DNA of 64,000 nucleotides from Pseudorhodoferax sp965279475 (GTDB lineage: Bacteria > Pseudomonadota > Gammaproteobacteria > Burkholderiales > Burkholderiaceae_C), in the NCBI GenBank assembly GCA_965279475.1, contig CBDIIA010000002.1:868001-932000 (forward strand), given 5' to 3'. Under the pieces are notes generated by a model that searched no databases, had not been told where the DNA came from, and worked only from the letters and a program-made list of their open reading frames with translations. Position numbers and translations under genes: made by a program. Of the stretch, positions 56,901 through 64,000 are shown piece by piece (position 1 is the first letter of the stretch; each line of letters begins with the position of its first letter).

Positions 56901-59720
56901 GCCCATGCGCGTGATCTGCGCGTCGCTGCCCGAGGCGCGGATGCCCACGCCGCCGCCCACCGTGAGGGTGCCGGTGTTGTTCAGCCGGCCGCCCTGCTGT
57001 ACGTCGACACCCACGCTGTCGGTGCCGTTCAGGGTCATGTTGCCGCTGTTCTCCAGCAAGCCGAGGTTGCGCGTGATGTAGCCCACGACGTTGTTGGCGG
57101 TGCCGGTCAGCACGGTGGCCGCGGTCAGCTTGGTGCCGGCCACGGGTGTGCCCAGCGCTGCGCCGGTGAGGTCGTGCGCCTGGCCGTCGACCACGCCCGC
57201 CAGCGCGCCCGCGCTGTTGAGGTTGACGGTCGTGGCGGCGCTGATGTTGCCGGTGGCGCCGCCCTCGATCGACACCGCCTTGGCGCCCGCGGCGTTCACG
57301 TTGAACGTGGCGCCGGTGGTGTCGACCGTGGTGCCGACGCCAGTGCCCAGCACGGCCGTGCTGTTCAGGCCGTTGGCCGCCAGGTTCAGTCCAGTACCGG
57401 CAAAGGTGGCACCCGCGGCGAGGCGGAAGCCGGTGGAGCCATCGGTCGCCACGTCCAGGTTGGCCCCGGCGGCGTTCACCGCCGCGGCCGGCCCGTAGAT
57501 GTAGATGCCGATCTGGTCGGTACCACTCGCGAAGTTGACGCCACCGCCGCCCGTGACGTTGACCACCGCGTTGTTGCGCGCGTGAATGCCGATGGCGTTG
57601 CTGCCGGTCAGGTTGACCTGGCCGCTGACGTTGGCCGTGGCCGTGCCGTTGGTGCCCTCGGCCCAGATGCCGTAGTTGCGCAGCTGCGTCGCCGGGTCGG
57701 CACCGCCCGCCACGTTGATCACGCCGCTGGACGCTGCAGTGGATCCGCCGCCATTGGCGACCACATACAGCCCGATGGCGTTCTTGCCGTTGAGGTTGAT
57801 GGTGCCCGCGTTGTTGACCAGCGCGCCCACGGCGGTGCCGCTGTTGTAGACACGCATGGCCACGTTCTGGCCCGGTGGGTTGGCCGCGTTGCCAGCCGCG
57901 CCGTTCACGTTGATGACGCCGGTGGCGCTGTTGACGAGATGGGCATCCACCGCTTCGGAGGCCTGGAACGCGATCACGTTTTGCGTGAGCGAGCCGATGG
58001 TGATGGTGCCGTTGTTGATGGCGGTGCCGCCGACTTCCACGTCGACCAAGGTAGTGATGGCCGTCGTGGCCACGTCGGCCACAGCTTCGGGCGCGGCGGT
58101 GTTGTACTGCGGCCCACGCCCCACGTACATGGTGCCGTCGTTGACGAACGTGCCGCCGTAGACCACCTGCAGGCCGATATCGCCCCCTTGATGGACACCA
58201 CCCGCGTTCACGTTCATGTTGAACACACCGGTGGCCGAGTTGGTCGCAATCGCCCCCGCGCCATTGATGTACATGCCCATGCTGTAGTCGAAGCTGCCCT
58301 GGGCGGACGCGGCGTTGATGATGCCGTTGTTGATGAAGCTGCTGTTCGGCGCGACCGCAACGCCAAAGCCGGTGCCCGCGTAAGTGGCCACGCTGGGCGT
58401 TCCGCCAGCCGCATCCCACCCCGTGTTCATGACGCCGTTGTTGATGCCGGTCGCGCCGGAGGTCACGAAAAAGCCAACGGCGTCGGAACGCCCGAGTAAG
58501 CTGCCATACACATTCAACTGGCCGTTGTTGGTGACGGTGGCGCCGTTTTCGCCAAACAGCACGCCCGAATCAGCCCCTGTGACCGAGATGCTCGCGCCGG
58601 CGGCAATGACGACATTGCCGTTCGCGCCCACCGCATGGAACACCGAGCGCCGCCCGGCCGGGATGTACAACTGGTCATTGGGGTCGGTGGGCACCACGGT
58701 GGTGTAGCGCAGGCCGGTGTCGAACGCGGTGTAGCCCTTGTTGAACTCGGCCTGGTACTGGCTGGTGGCCAGGTTGCCGGCCTGCAGCTGGGCGATCAGA
58801 AAGTTGTTGTAGGCCTGCTGGTCGGCGGCGTTGTTCACCGTGTGGCTGCTGCCGTCGAACGCGGTGAAGGTGCCGTTGAAGCTGACGGTCTGCGCCTGGA
58901 TGATCTGCACCGGCGGCACGGTGGGCACCGACAGCGACCCGGCCGATCCCAGGTCCAGGCGCAGGTTGTTGCCGGTGAAGTTCAGTCTGCTGGGTGTGGC
59001 GCCGGTGCCGTCGGCAAAAAACAGCGAGCTCTGGTGGGTCGGCATCGGCCGCAGGACCGACCCGCCGTCGCCGTCGATGGCGATGTTCAGCGTGCCGCCG
59101 GTGTTGCTGACCTGGCCGAGCCGGGTATTGACGTAGTGCGTGCCGTTGGCGCCCTCGTAATAGGTGAGTGCCTGCGAGCCCAGATCGAGCGAGAAGATAG
59201 CGCTCGAGTTGTATACCGTAAAGGTAACGGTACCGCCGTTGATCGTGTCCGGCACGGTGATGGTCTGCGACAGCGGGCCGGTGTAGAGGGTGGGCGTGTT
59301 CAGCGCCTGGGTCACCGTCAAGGATGTCGGCGCGTTGAAGAAAAACGCGCCCGGGTTCGTGGCATAAATGGCATGGCCGTTGGAGAACACCAGCCCGCCG
59401 GAGGCGGTGTTGTCGATGGTGCTGGCCGTGCCGGTCAGCGTCTGGGTGGCGCCGCCAGTGACGTTGGTCGAACCCACGTAAGACGGATCGTAGACCGCTG
59501 TGTCCTGTGGGGTCGTGACGGGATTGCTGTTGGTCGTGCCGTCCCAGTTGCCAAAGACCACGGCGTCGGCGTTGCCCATGCCCGCTACGCCGATCGCCGC
59601 GGCCGCCAGGGCCGGCAACACCTTCGATCTGCTGCTCTTGCTCTTGCCACGGGCCATCTCGGAGACCGCCACCCAACTGCCCAACGCCTCGTTCCAAATT
59701 GCGCGGTAGATCCTGTTCAT
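53943..59720 (-). CDS. Type Va autotransporter with extended signal peptide and beta-barrel
   Basis: 1,925 residues. The extended signal peptide region begins MNRIYRAIWNEALGSWVAVSE and is followed by the hydrophobic signal VLPALAAAAIGVAGMGNADA. The passenger is a Gly/Asn/Thr-rich beta-helix with many NNG and VNVTGGG-like repeats, and an autotransporter-associated strand repeat (GTGNFTRAATGTTVLSGANSYSGTTT) near 1320. A linker at about 1516-1586 is made of repeated TPAPAP units. The last 300 or so residues form the beta-barrel (RGWARVVYSDVNVQQGG; LDGVQAGVDLFASASAAGGW), ending in VGVKVSF. A likely surface adhesin; ligand unknown. Confidence 0.95.
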   Translation of the reverse strand: MNRIYRAIWNEALGSWVAVSEMARGKSKSSRSKVLPALAAAAIGVAGMGNADAVVFGNWDGTTNSNPVTTPQDTAVYDPSYVGSTNVTGGATQTLTGTASTIDNTASGGLVFSNGHAIYATNPGAFFFNAPTSLTVTQALNTPTLYTGPLSQTITVPDTINGGTVTFTVYNSSAIFSLDLGSQALTYYEGANGTHYVNTRLGQVSNTGGTLNIAIDGDGGSVLRPMPTHQSSLFFADGTGATPSRLNFTGNNLRLDLGSAGSLSVPTVPPVQIIQAQTVSFNGTFTAFDGSSHTVNNAADQQAYNNFLIAQLQAGNLATSQYQAEFNKGYTAFDTGLRYTTVVPTDPNDQLYIPAGRRSVFHAVGANGNVVIAAGASISVTGADSGVLFGENGATVTNNGQLNVYGSLLGRSDAVGFFVTSGATGINNGVMNTGWDAAGGTPSVATYAGTGFGVAVAPNSSFINNGIINAASAQGSFDYSMGMYINGAGAIATNSATGVFNMNVNAGGVHQGGDIGLQVVYGGTFVNDGTMYVGRGPQYNTAAPEAVADVATTAITTLVDVEVGGTAINNGTITIGSLTQNVIAFQASEAVDAHLVNSATGVINVNGAAGNAANPPGQNVAMRVYNSGTAVGALVNNAGTINLNGKNAIGLYVVANGGGSTAASSGVINVAGGADPATQLRNYGIWAEGTNGTATANVSGQVNLTGSNAIGIHARNNAVVNVTGGGGVNFASGTDQIGIYIYGPAAAVNAAGANLDVATDGSTGFRLAAGATFAGTGLNLAANGLNSTAVLGTGVGTTVDTTGATFNVNAAGAKAVSIEGGATGNISAATTVNLNSAGALAGVVDGQAHDLTGAALGTPVAGTKLTAATVLTGTANNVVGYITRNLGLLENSGNMTLNGTDSVGVDVQQGGRLNNTGTLTVGGGVGIRASGSDAQITRMGTIVVNGGVAGVQLLNGAALTASGPDSITTNGTANGILLDIGATAIGSAPAGPAASLNLSNLTITANGTGAGIENKAEIGAVALTGVTINAGNGAAIRTATTFTPAATGNILNVSGAGQGIAFQDYTTGNDVASNLTVGPGYTINVSGAGGVGVRARTTGTVTTSGVVSVTNAAGGAAVEALNAATVTNTGTLSAASSTGLAILTGAVANTINLTSGAVTGLVNAGDGADTVNWLGGTLSGEINLGAGNGNSAVIGAVNYANVRHVTADAGTTGNTLEFRGTTAGLGFGTLGADDITRGLNIGNNFNSITLTNGADQRVIGNLAMQSAASTLTVADATSTLRVGGSGTTAGSVVNRNITDNGTVVFDNLDVQIYSGVISGTGNFTRAATGTTVLSGANSYSGTTTVAGTLRAGAVNTLSAASAHSVAAGGLLDLNGNNQSIAGLTNAGTVRLSSTGAGTQLTVTGPLVGNGGSVILGTTLGSDASPTDQIVLSGATAIASGSTNLQVENRGGLGAATTGAGIPLVLAQNGATTGTTAFALANTGSHVDAGAYQYRLYRGDAAGSGAGWFLRTDAAAPPPPPAPAPAPTPAPAPTPAPAPTPAPAPTPAPAPTPAPAPTPAPAPTPAPAPTPAPAPTPAPAPAPAIPPAPAPSYREEVGLLSSIPEVMRQSDLAMLANLHRRMGDDDVKARSAGMPPAPGPDAPARRGWARVVYSDVNVQQGGTVTPHTQGHLDGVQAGVDLFASASAAGGWRAGLYVGHLDGGLNVDASAGGSFGRVGSTSTSSRFLGAYATFLGEGGLYADAVLQYGRHSFNTTTLGSKASAGGKGTSWNASLEIGKPFALDERWSIEPQAQLVRQHVRVNDMAISGATAVRQDADDVWVGRLGVRLKGDVTTAAGPLQPYGRFNVIRASGGTDATTFATQAASTTVVAHTGYTSGELAAGMTLKLSPTVSVYGEVGKLFRIGGGSGETQVKSSVQGSVGVKVSF
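54995..55160. repeat. Tandem coding repeat for the TPAPAP linker
   Basis: Repeats of an 18-bp unit and a 54-bp higher-order unit (GGTGCTGGGGCCGGCGTTGG recurs) lie in the autotransporter gene. They code the linker between passenger and barrel and are a likely site of slipped-strand length change. Confidence 0.75.
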
Positions 59721-59929
59721 CGTGCCACCTGCTGTGTGTTGAAGCGCCCATGCCGGGCCGCGATGTCAGTATCTTGTAGTTGTTACTTGTTGTAAATAAA
59801 AAGATGCAAATGCATTGCAAAGATCCGACAGCCAGCAGGTGTTCGCGCGCCTCGGTGGGCGCGGTCGTGCAGGCGCGCATGCTCGCGCTGAGCCCATGCA
59901 AAGGGCTGCGCGGGATCGGGGTCAGGGGT
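59721..59929. other. Upstream region of the autotransporter gene
   Basis: 209 bp. A+T-rich between about 59765 and 59820, with TTGTAGTTGTTACTTGTTGT repeats on the plus strand, possible promoter and silencer target. No gene is supported. Confidence 0.35.
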
Positions 59930-60589
59930 TCAGCGCAGGCTCAGCGTCTTCCAGCCACGCGCGGCCGCTTCGGCTGCGAGCTGGGCATCGGCGTCGACCG
60001 CGCAGGCGTGGCGTACGGCGCTGAGCAGGGGCAGGTCGTTGATCGAGTCGCTGTAGGCGGTGCTCTTGAACTGGTCGAGCGCGAAGCCGCGCGCCGTCAA
60101 CCATTCATCCAGTCGCGCGACCTTGCCTTCGCGCATGTTCAGCGTGCCTGTGGTGCAGCCGGTGAAGCTGCCGTCGGCCAACTCGGGTTCGGTCGCGATC
60201 AGGTGCTCGATGCCGAGGTAGATCGCAGTCAGCTCGGTGAGGAAGCGATTCGTCGCCGTGGTCAGCACCACCAGGTCGCCGGCGTCGAGGTGGCGCCGCA
60301 CCAGGGCCCGCGCGGCCGGGCCGATGCGCGGCACGATCTGCGTGGCGAAGAACTTCTGGCGCACCGGCTCCCAGGCCCGCGGGGTGCGGCCGGCCAGCGT
60401 GCCGACGTAGAAGTCGGCAAACTCCTGCAGGCCGACGGTGCCCGCCTTGTAGCGGATGTCCATGTCGGCATTGCGCGCCGTGAACTCGGCCGCGTCGAGC
60501 AGGCCTTGCGCGATCAGGAAGTCGCACCACAGCACGTCGCTGTCGCCGTGCAGCAGCGTGTGGTCGAGGTCGAACAGCGTGAGTTTCAT
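59930..60589 (-). CDS. HAD-IB family phosphatase
   Basis: 219 residues. MKLTLFDLDHTLLHGDSD (nucleophile Asp8, DxDxT), VVLTTATNRFLTELTA (motif II Thr), and AYSDSINDLPLLSAV (acidic motif III). The type resembles SerB/HAD-subfamily IB hydrolases in proteobacteria, acting on small phosphates; substrate not clear. The ATG overlaps the aldehyde-dehydrogenase stop by 4 bp, so it is the last gene of the catabolic operon. Confidence 0.88.
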   Translation of the reverse strand: MKLTLFDLDHTLLHGDSDVLWCDFLIAQGLLDAAEFTARNADMDIRYKAGTVGLQEFADFYVGTLAGRTPRAWEPVRQKFFATQIVPRIGPAARALVRRHLDAGDLVVLTTATNRFLTELTAIYLGIEHLIATEPELADGSFTGCTTGTLNMREGKVARLDEWLTARGFALDQFKSTAYSDSINDLPLLSAVRHACAVDADAQLAAEAAARGWKTLSLR

Positions 60590-61959
60590 GCCTTGCGCAG
60601 GTGCCAGGCCTTGGGTCGGGTGAACGTCTGGATGCCGTAGGTCGACAAGGTCAGGCCCACGCCCGAATCGCCGTGGCCGCTCCACGGCAGGCGCGGGCTC
60701 ACGCGGTCGCAGCAGTTCCAGTAGACGCTGCCGGCATTGACCTGCGACAGCAACGCGTGGGCGCGCGCTGCGTCGGGCGTGAAGACACCGGCCGTCAGCC
60801 CGTAACGGGTGTCGTTCATCCGTTCGACCGCCTGCGCGTCATTCGCCACTTTCTGGATGCCGATGATCGGGCCGAAGCTTTCTTCGCGCATCAGGTCCAT
60901 CGTGTGGTCCACGTGCGAGAACACCGTGGGCGCGTACCAGTTGCCGGGGCCCGGCAGGCGTTTGCCGCCGGTGAGCAGGGTCGCGCCCTTGGCCTTGGCA
61001 TCGGCCACCTGGGCGTCGAGCACATCGAGTTGCGGCGCGCGAGTGATGGCGCCGATGTAGGTGTCGTCGGCCAGCGTGTCGCCGACCTTGAAGCCCTTGA
61101 CGGCCTCGACGAAGGCCGCGACGAAGGCGTCGTGGATCTTCTCGTGCACGTAGATGCGTTCGACCGAGCAGCAGCTCTGGCCGGTGTTGTACATCGCGCC
61201 GTCGGCCAGCGAGGCGGCGGCGTTGGCCACTTCGGCGTCGTCACAGACGTAGGTCGGGTCCTTGCCGCCGAGTTCCAGCTGCAGCTTCACCAGCCGCGGG
61301 CCCAGGGCCTGGGCGATCTTCGCGCCGGTCGCGTGCGAGCCGGTGAAGAACAGGCCGTCGATCTTCTGTGCCTGCAGTGCCACGCCCACGTCGCCGCCGC
61401 CGACCAGCACCACGAACACGTCCTTTGGAATGCCGGCCTCGTGCAGCAGGCGCCCCATCTCCAGGCCGCTCTGCGTGGCGTACTCCGAGGGCTTGTACAG
61501 CACGGCATTGCCGGTCAGCAGCGCCGGGATGTAGACGTTGCCGCCGACGAACCACGGGTAGTTCCAGGCCGAGATGTTTGCCACCACGCCGAGCGGCGTG
61601 TGCTCGATCTGCTCGGTCATGCCCCCTTCGTCGAACACGGTCTCGGTGGCGGTGCTGGCCTGCACCTGGGCCATGAAGAAGTCGATGCGGCCGAGCAGGC
61701 CGTTGAGTTCGTTGCGCGACATCTGGATCGGCTTGCCGGTCTCGCGCGTCATCGTGGCCGCCAGCGAGGGCAGGTCGCGCACCACGCCGGCGCGGAAACG
61801 GGCGATGCAGGCGAGGCGCTCGGCCATCGGCACGGCGGCCCAGGCCGGTTGGGCGGCACGGGCCTGTGCAGCCTTGGTGGCCACCGAGACGGCATCGTCG
61901 GCGGGCAGGCTGGCGAGCCTGGCGCCGGTAGCGGGGTTGAAGATGTCCAGATGGGGCAT
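60586..61959 (-). CDS. Aldehyde dehydrogenase (succinate-semialdehyde/GabD-like)
   Basis: 457 residues. LQLELGGKDPTYVCDDAEVANAAA contains the general-base Glu, and MYNTGQSCCSVERIYVHEKI has the catalytic Cys. NAD-binding landmarks are ISAWNYPWFVGGNVYIPALLTGNAVLYKPSEYA and FTGSHATGAKIA. It belongs to the NAD-dependent family that oxidises semialdehydes. The neighbours (Fe-ADH, PuuD-like hydrolase, glutamine synthetase) suggest a gamma-glutamyl aldehyde as substrate. ATGA overlap with the HAD gene. Confidence 0.92.
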   Translation of the reverse strand: MPHLDIFNPATGARLASLPADDAVSVATKAAQARAAQPAWAAVPMAERLACIARFRAGVVRDLPSLAATMTRETGKPIQMSRNELNGLLGRIDFFMAQVQASTATETVFDEGGMTEQIEHTPLGVVANISAWNYPWFVGGNVYIPALLTGNAVLYKPSEYATQSGLEMGRLLHEAGIPKDVFVVLVGGGDVGVALQAQKIDGLFFTGSHATGAKIAQALGPRLVKLQLELGGKDPTYVCDDAEVANAAASLADGAMYNTGQSCCSVERIYVHEKIHDAFVAAFVEAVKGFKVGDTLADDTYIGAITRAPQLDVLDAQVADAKAKGATLLTGGKRLPGPGNWYAPTVFSHVDHTMDLMREESFGPIIGIQKVANDAQAVERMNDTRYGLTAGVFTPDAARAHALLSQVNAGSVYWNCCDRVSPRLPWSGHGDSGVGLTLSTYGIQTFTRPKAWHLRKA

Positions 61960-61972
61960 GGTGGGCGAAGGT

Positions 61973-62761
61973 TCAGGGCTTGGCCGCGGCGGCGGCGGTG
62001 AGGAAGTCGTCGAGGATGGCGGCATCGTCGAGCGTGTCTGAGCCGGGTTGGTGGAATTCGGGGTGCCACTGCACTGCGGCGATGTAGCTCTTGCTGCGGT
62101 CCTTGCGCCGGATCGCCTCGACCAGCTGGTCGCTGACACTGAAGGCCTCGGGTTCGAACTCGGGCGCCAGGTCCTTGATGGCCTGGTGGTGGATGCTGTT
62201 GACACGCGCCCGCTCGACACCGGGATACAGCGCCGACAGCCGCGTGCCCTGCCGGATGTCGACGCTGTGGAAGTTCAGGTCGTAGGTCTTGGCGTCGCGG
62301 TGCACGAAGGACGCGGGTACCTGGGTGTTGATGTCCTGGTACAGCGTGCCGCCGAAGGCCACGTTCAGCAGCTGCAGACCGCGGCAGACACCGAACACCG
62401 GCTTGCCTGCGGCCTCGAAGGCCGCCACCAGCGCCTTGTCGTATTCGTCGCGGATGCGGTCCCCGCTCCAGCGCTCCTCGAGCGGCTCTTCGCCGTAGCT
62501 GCCGGGCCAGACATCGGCGCCTCCATGCAGCACCAGGCCGTCGAGCCACTGCGCGTAGTGTTCATAGCTGACGTCGCCGCGCTGCGTGCCGCCAGTGGGG
62601 CAGGGCACCATCACCACCATTGCGCCGGTGGACATGATCCAGTGCGCGATCGACTGCTCCACGTACTGCAGCGTCTTGCCGGTGAACAGCGAACGCAGCG
62701 GGTCGGCATGCATGAAGCAGGCGGAAAGACCTATTTTCAGGCGGCTGGCTGCAACGCTCAT
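61973..62761 (-). CDS. Class I glutamine amidotransferase, gamma-glutamyl-GABA hydrolase-like (PuuD-type)
   Basis: 262 residues. The nucleophile loop FGVCRGLQLLNVAFGGTLYQDI and the His of QWHPEFHQ are present, and GLVLHGGADVWPGSYGEEPLEE is the PuuD oxyanion segment. PuuD-type enzymes cleave the gamma-glutamyl group from an oxidised amine product. The order in this operon (GS, Fe-ADH, PuuD, ALDH) supports a gamma-glutamylation route. Start ATG 62761. Confidence 0.9.
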   Translation of the reverse strand: MSVAASRLKIGLSACFMHADPLRSLFTGKTLQYVEQSIAHWIMSTGAMVVMVPCPTGGTQRGDVSYEHYAQWLDGLVLHGGADVWPGSYGEEPLEERWSGDRIRDEYDKALVAAFEAAGKPVFGVCRGLQLLNVAFGGTLYQDINTQVPASFVHRDAKTYDLNFHSVDIRQGTRLSALYPGVERARVNSIHHQAIKDLAPEFEPEAFSVSDQLVEAIRRKDRSKSYIAAVQWHPEFHQPGSDTLDDAAILDDFLTAAAAAKP

Positions 62762-62784
62762 GGCGGGCCTTTCGAAAGCGGGGT

Positions 62785-63927
62785 TCAGAGCGCTGCCGCG
62801 AACAGCCGCTCGAAGTCGGCCGCCACGCAAGGGCGCGGGTTGGTCTGGTGGCAGATATCGGCCGTGGCGATCTCCACCAGCCGCAGAATCTGCTCGCGCC
62901 GCACGCCATGGTCGGCGAGCCGGCCGGTGATGCCGACCTGCGCCTTCAGCTGCTGCAGCCAGGCCACGAAGGCCTTGCCGCCGCCTTGCACCTTGCACAC
63001 GTGCGCCAGTTCGTCGAACTTGGCCGCAACCGTTCCACCGGCTTCGTAGTTCCAGGCCAGCACCGTGTCGATCATCAAGGCATTGGCCAGGCCGTGGTGC
63101 AGGTCGCAGACAGCACCCAGCGCATGCGCGCACGAATGCACCGCGCCCAGGTCCTTCTGGAAGGCGATGGCGCCCATCATCGAGGCCATCATCATGTCGC
63201 TGCGCGCTTGCAGGTTGCCCGGCTCCCGCACCGCGGTCAGCAGCGCCGCCGCGGCGATGCGTGTGCCTTCGAGCGCGATGCCGTCGCACAGCGGGTGGTA
63301 GGCCGGCGACAGGTAGCTCTCGATGTTGTGCGTGAGCGCATCCATGCCGGTCGCCGCCGTCACGTGGGGCGGCAGGCCTAGCGTGAGCTCGGGGTCCGCG
63401 AACACGCATTTCGCCAGGATCTTCGGGCTGAACACCACGCGCTTCAGGTGCGTGTCGTTCTCGCTGACCACGGATGAGCGTCCGACCTCCGAGCCGGTGC
63501 CCGAGGTCGTGGGCAGCGCCACGAAGTACGGCAACGGTCGGTCGATCGCGCGGACCTGCGGGTGGTCCCACACGTATTCGAGGATGTCGCCCTCGTGTGT
63601 GGCCGCGATGCCGACGACCTTGGCCACGTCCAGCGCCGCCCCGCCGCCGAAGCCGATGATGCAGTCGGCGCCGTGCGCCTTGTACGCTGTCGCGCCGTCC
63701 ATCACCTGCGCGCAGGTCGGGTTGCCGAAGACGCCGGAGAACACGGCAACGTCCAGGCCCTGCAGGTGCGTCCTGAACTCGGCCAGCACCGGCAATGCAC
63801 CGAGCGCCTTGTCGGTCACGATCAGCGGGCGTTGGCAGCCGGCCTCCAGCAGGTGGGCTGCCACCAGCTTGCGCGCGCCGGCGCCGAACTTGATAGGGGT
63901 GGGGAAGGAGAAACCGGTGATGCTCAT
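62785..63927 (-). CDS. Iron-containing alcohol dehydrogenase
   Basis: 380 residues. PIKFGAGARKLVAAHLLEAG is the family opening, CIIGFGGGAALDVAKVVG binds NAD and the metal ligands are in MDALTHNIESYLSP, GAVHSCAHALGAVCDLHHGLANA. It oxidises an alcohol to an aldehyde with NAD. Its place between a glutamine-synthetase-like gene and PuuD/ALDH points to an amino alcohol or gamma-glutamyl alcohol as substrate. Confidence 0.92.
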   Translation of the reverse strand: MSITGFSFPTPIKFGAGARKLVAAHLLEAGCQRPLIVTDKALGALPVLAEFRTHLQGLDVAVFSGVFGNPTCAQVMDGATAYKAHGADCIIGFGGGAALDVAKVVGIAATHEGDILEYVWDHPQVRAIDRPLPYFVALPTTSGTGSEVGRSSVVSENDTHLKRVVFSPKILAKCVFADPELTLGLPPHVTAATGMDALTHNIESYLSPAYHPLCDGIALEGTRIAAAALLTAVREPGNLQARSDMMMASMMGAIAFQKDLGAVHSCAHALGAVCDLHHGLANALMIDTVLAWNYEAGGTVAAKFDELAHVCKVQGGGKAFVAWLQQLKAQVGITGRLADHGVRREQILRLVEIATADICHQTNPRPCVAADFERLFAAAL

Positions 63928-63942
63928 GGTGGGATTCTCGTG

Positions 63943-64000
63943 TCAAACAATCTCGAAGTAGCGCTTCATTTCCCAGTCGGTCACCGCGTCCTGCCACTGG
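63943..64000 (-). CDS. Glutamine-synthetase-family protein, last 18 residues only
   Basis: The final residues before the stop are QWQDAVTDWEMKRYFEIV. The 'VTDWE..RYFE' ending is typical of GlnA-type and gamma-glutamylpolyamine synthetases (PuuA/GlnA-like). The rest is past the window edge. It is the first gene upstream of the Fe-ADH in this operon. Confidence 0.6.
   Translation of the reverse strand, partial: QWQDAVTDWEMKRYFEIV

Noticed and set aside
54627..58499. Open frame of 1,290 codons on the plus strand opposite the autotransporter gene
   Set aside because: It is the antisense of a repetitive, G+C-rich gene. Its protein is a low-complexity His/Arg/Gly/Val mixture without any domain, while the minus strand encodes a textbook autotransporter.

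Overview
The window is chromosomal DNA of a high-G+C beta-proteobacterium, most likely order Burkholderiales and probably family Comamonadaceae. The reasons are the Bug-type (TctC) binding proteins, the abundant LysR and MarR regulators, the DUF3348/DUF802/OmpA/DUF2894 operon, and the conserved replication block gyrB-dnaN-dnaA-rpmH-rnpA-yidD-yidC-mnmE. The window therefore spans or lies next to the chromosome origin. I saw no rRNA, tRNA or CRISPR array. The genus cannot be fixed from sequence alone.

Layout. 1-5.1 kb: solute uptake and catabolism (5' part of a Bug protein gene, a DHDPS-family aldolase with a divergent LysR gene, an orphan tctBA permease pair with a divergent MarR gene that has two palindromic operators). 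5.1-8.2 kb: two small hypothetical genes around a 14-bp palindrome, a second MarR gene, a ClC Cl-/H+ antiporter and a small coiled-coil gene. 8.2-12.5 kb: a tightly coupled four-gene operon that encodes a MotAB/ZorAB-like ion-driven stator pair with DUF3348 and DUF2894 partners. 12.7-18.9 kb: a LAL-type LuxR regulator, a LysR/SDR divergent pair, a DUF4166 protein and a NYN-LOTUS putative RNase.

18.9-31.9 kb is an accessory region, visibly more A+T-rich in places. It holds a 'mobile mystery protein' A/B (HTH-Fic) pair behind an array of inverted repeats, a complete 2,808-bp IS66-family element with matched ends and an exact 8-bp target duplication, and a striking oxidative gene cluster. That cluster has a vanadium haloperoxidase, a LodA-like protein, a radical SAM/SPASM enzyme, a ferritin-like (VioB-type) protein with a Cys/Trp-rich segment, a LodB-like flavoprotein and a translationally coupled 26-residue peptide. 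It ends 17 bp from the 3' end of gyrB. I consider it the best candidate for an undescribed system.

31.9-41.7 kb: core replication and membrane-insertion genes, with a dnaA promoter whose -35 element overlaps a DnaA box. 41.7-49.4 kb: a cNMP-binding protein, a CPA2 K+/H+ antiporter, the kdsD-kdsC-lptC LPS operon ending in an SDR gene, and two tandem glycine-rich RRM proteins. 49.6-53.9 kb: another Bug protein with an Ldh2-type dehydrogenase and LysR gene, a DUF2214 membrane protein and a PsiF-type repeat protein. 53.9-59.7 kb: a 1,925-residue type Va autotransporter with an extended signal peptide. 59.9-64 kb: HAD phosphatase, aldehyde dehydrogenase, PuuD-like amidohydrolase, Fe-alcohol dehydrogenase and the 3' end of a glutamine-synthetase-family gene. 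The last group looks like a gamma-glutamylation route for an amine or amino alcohol.
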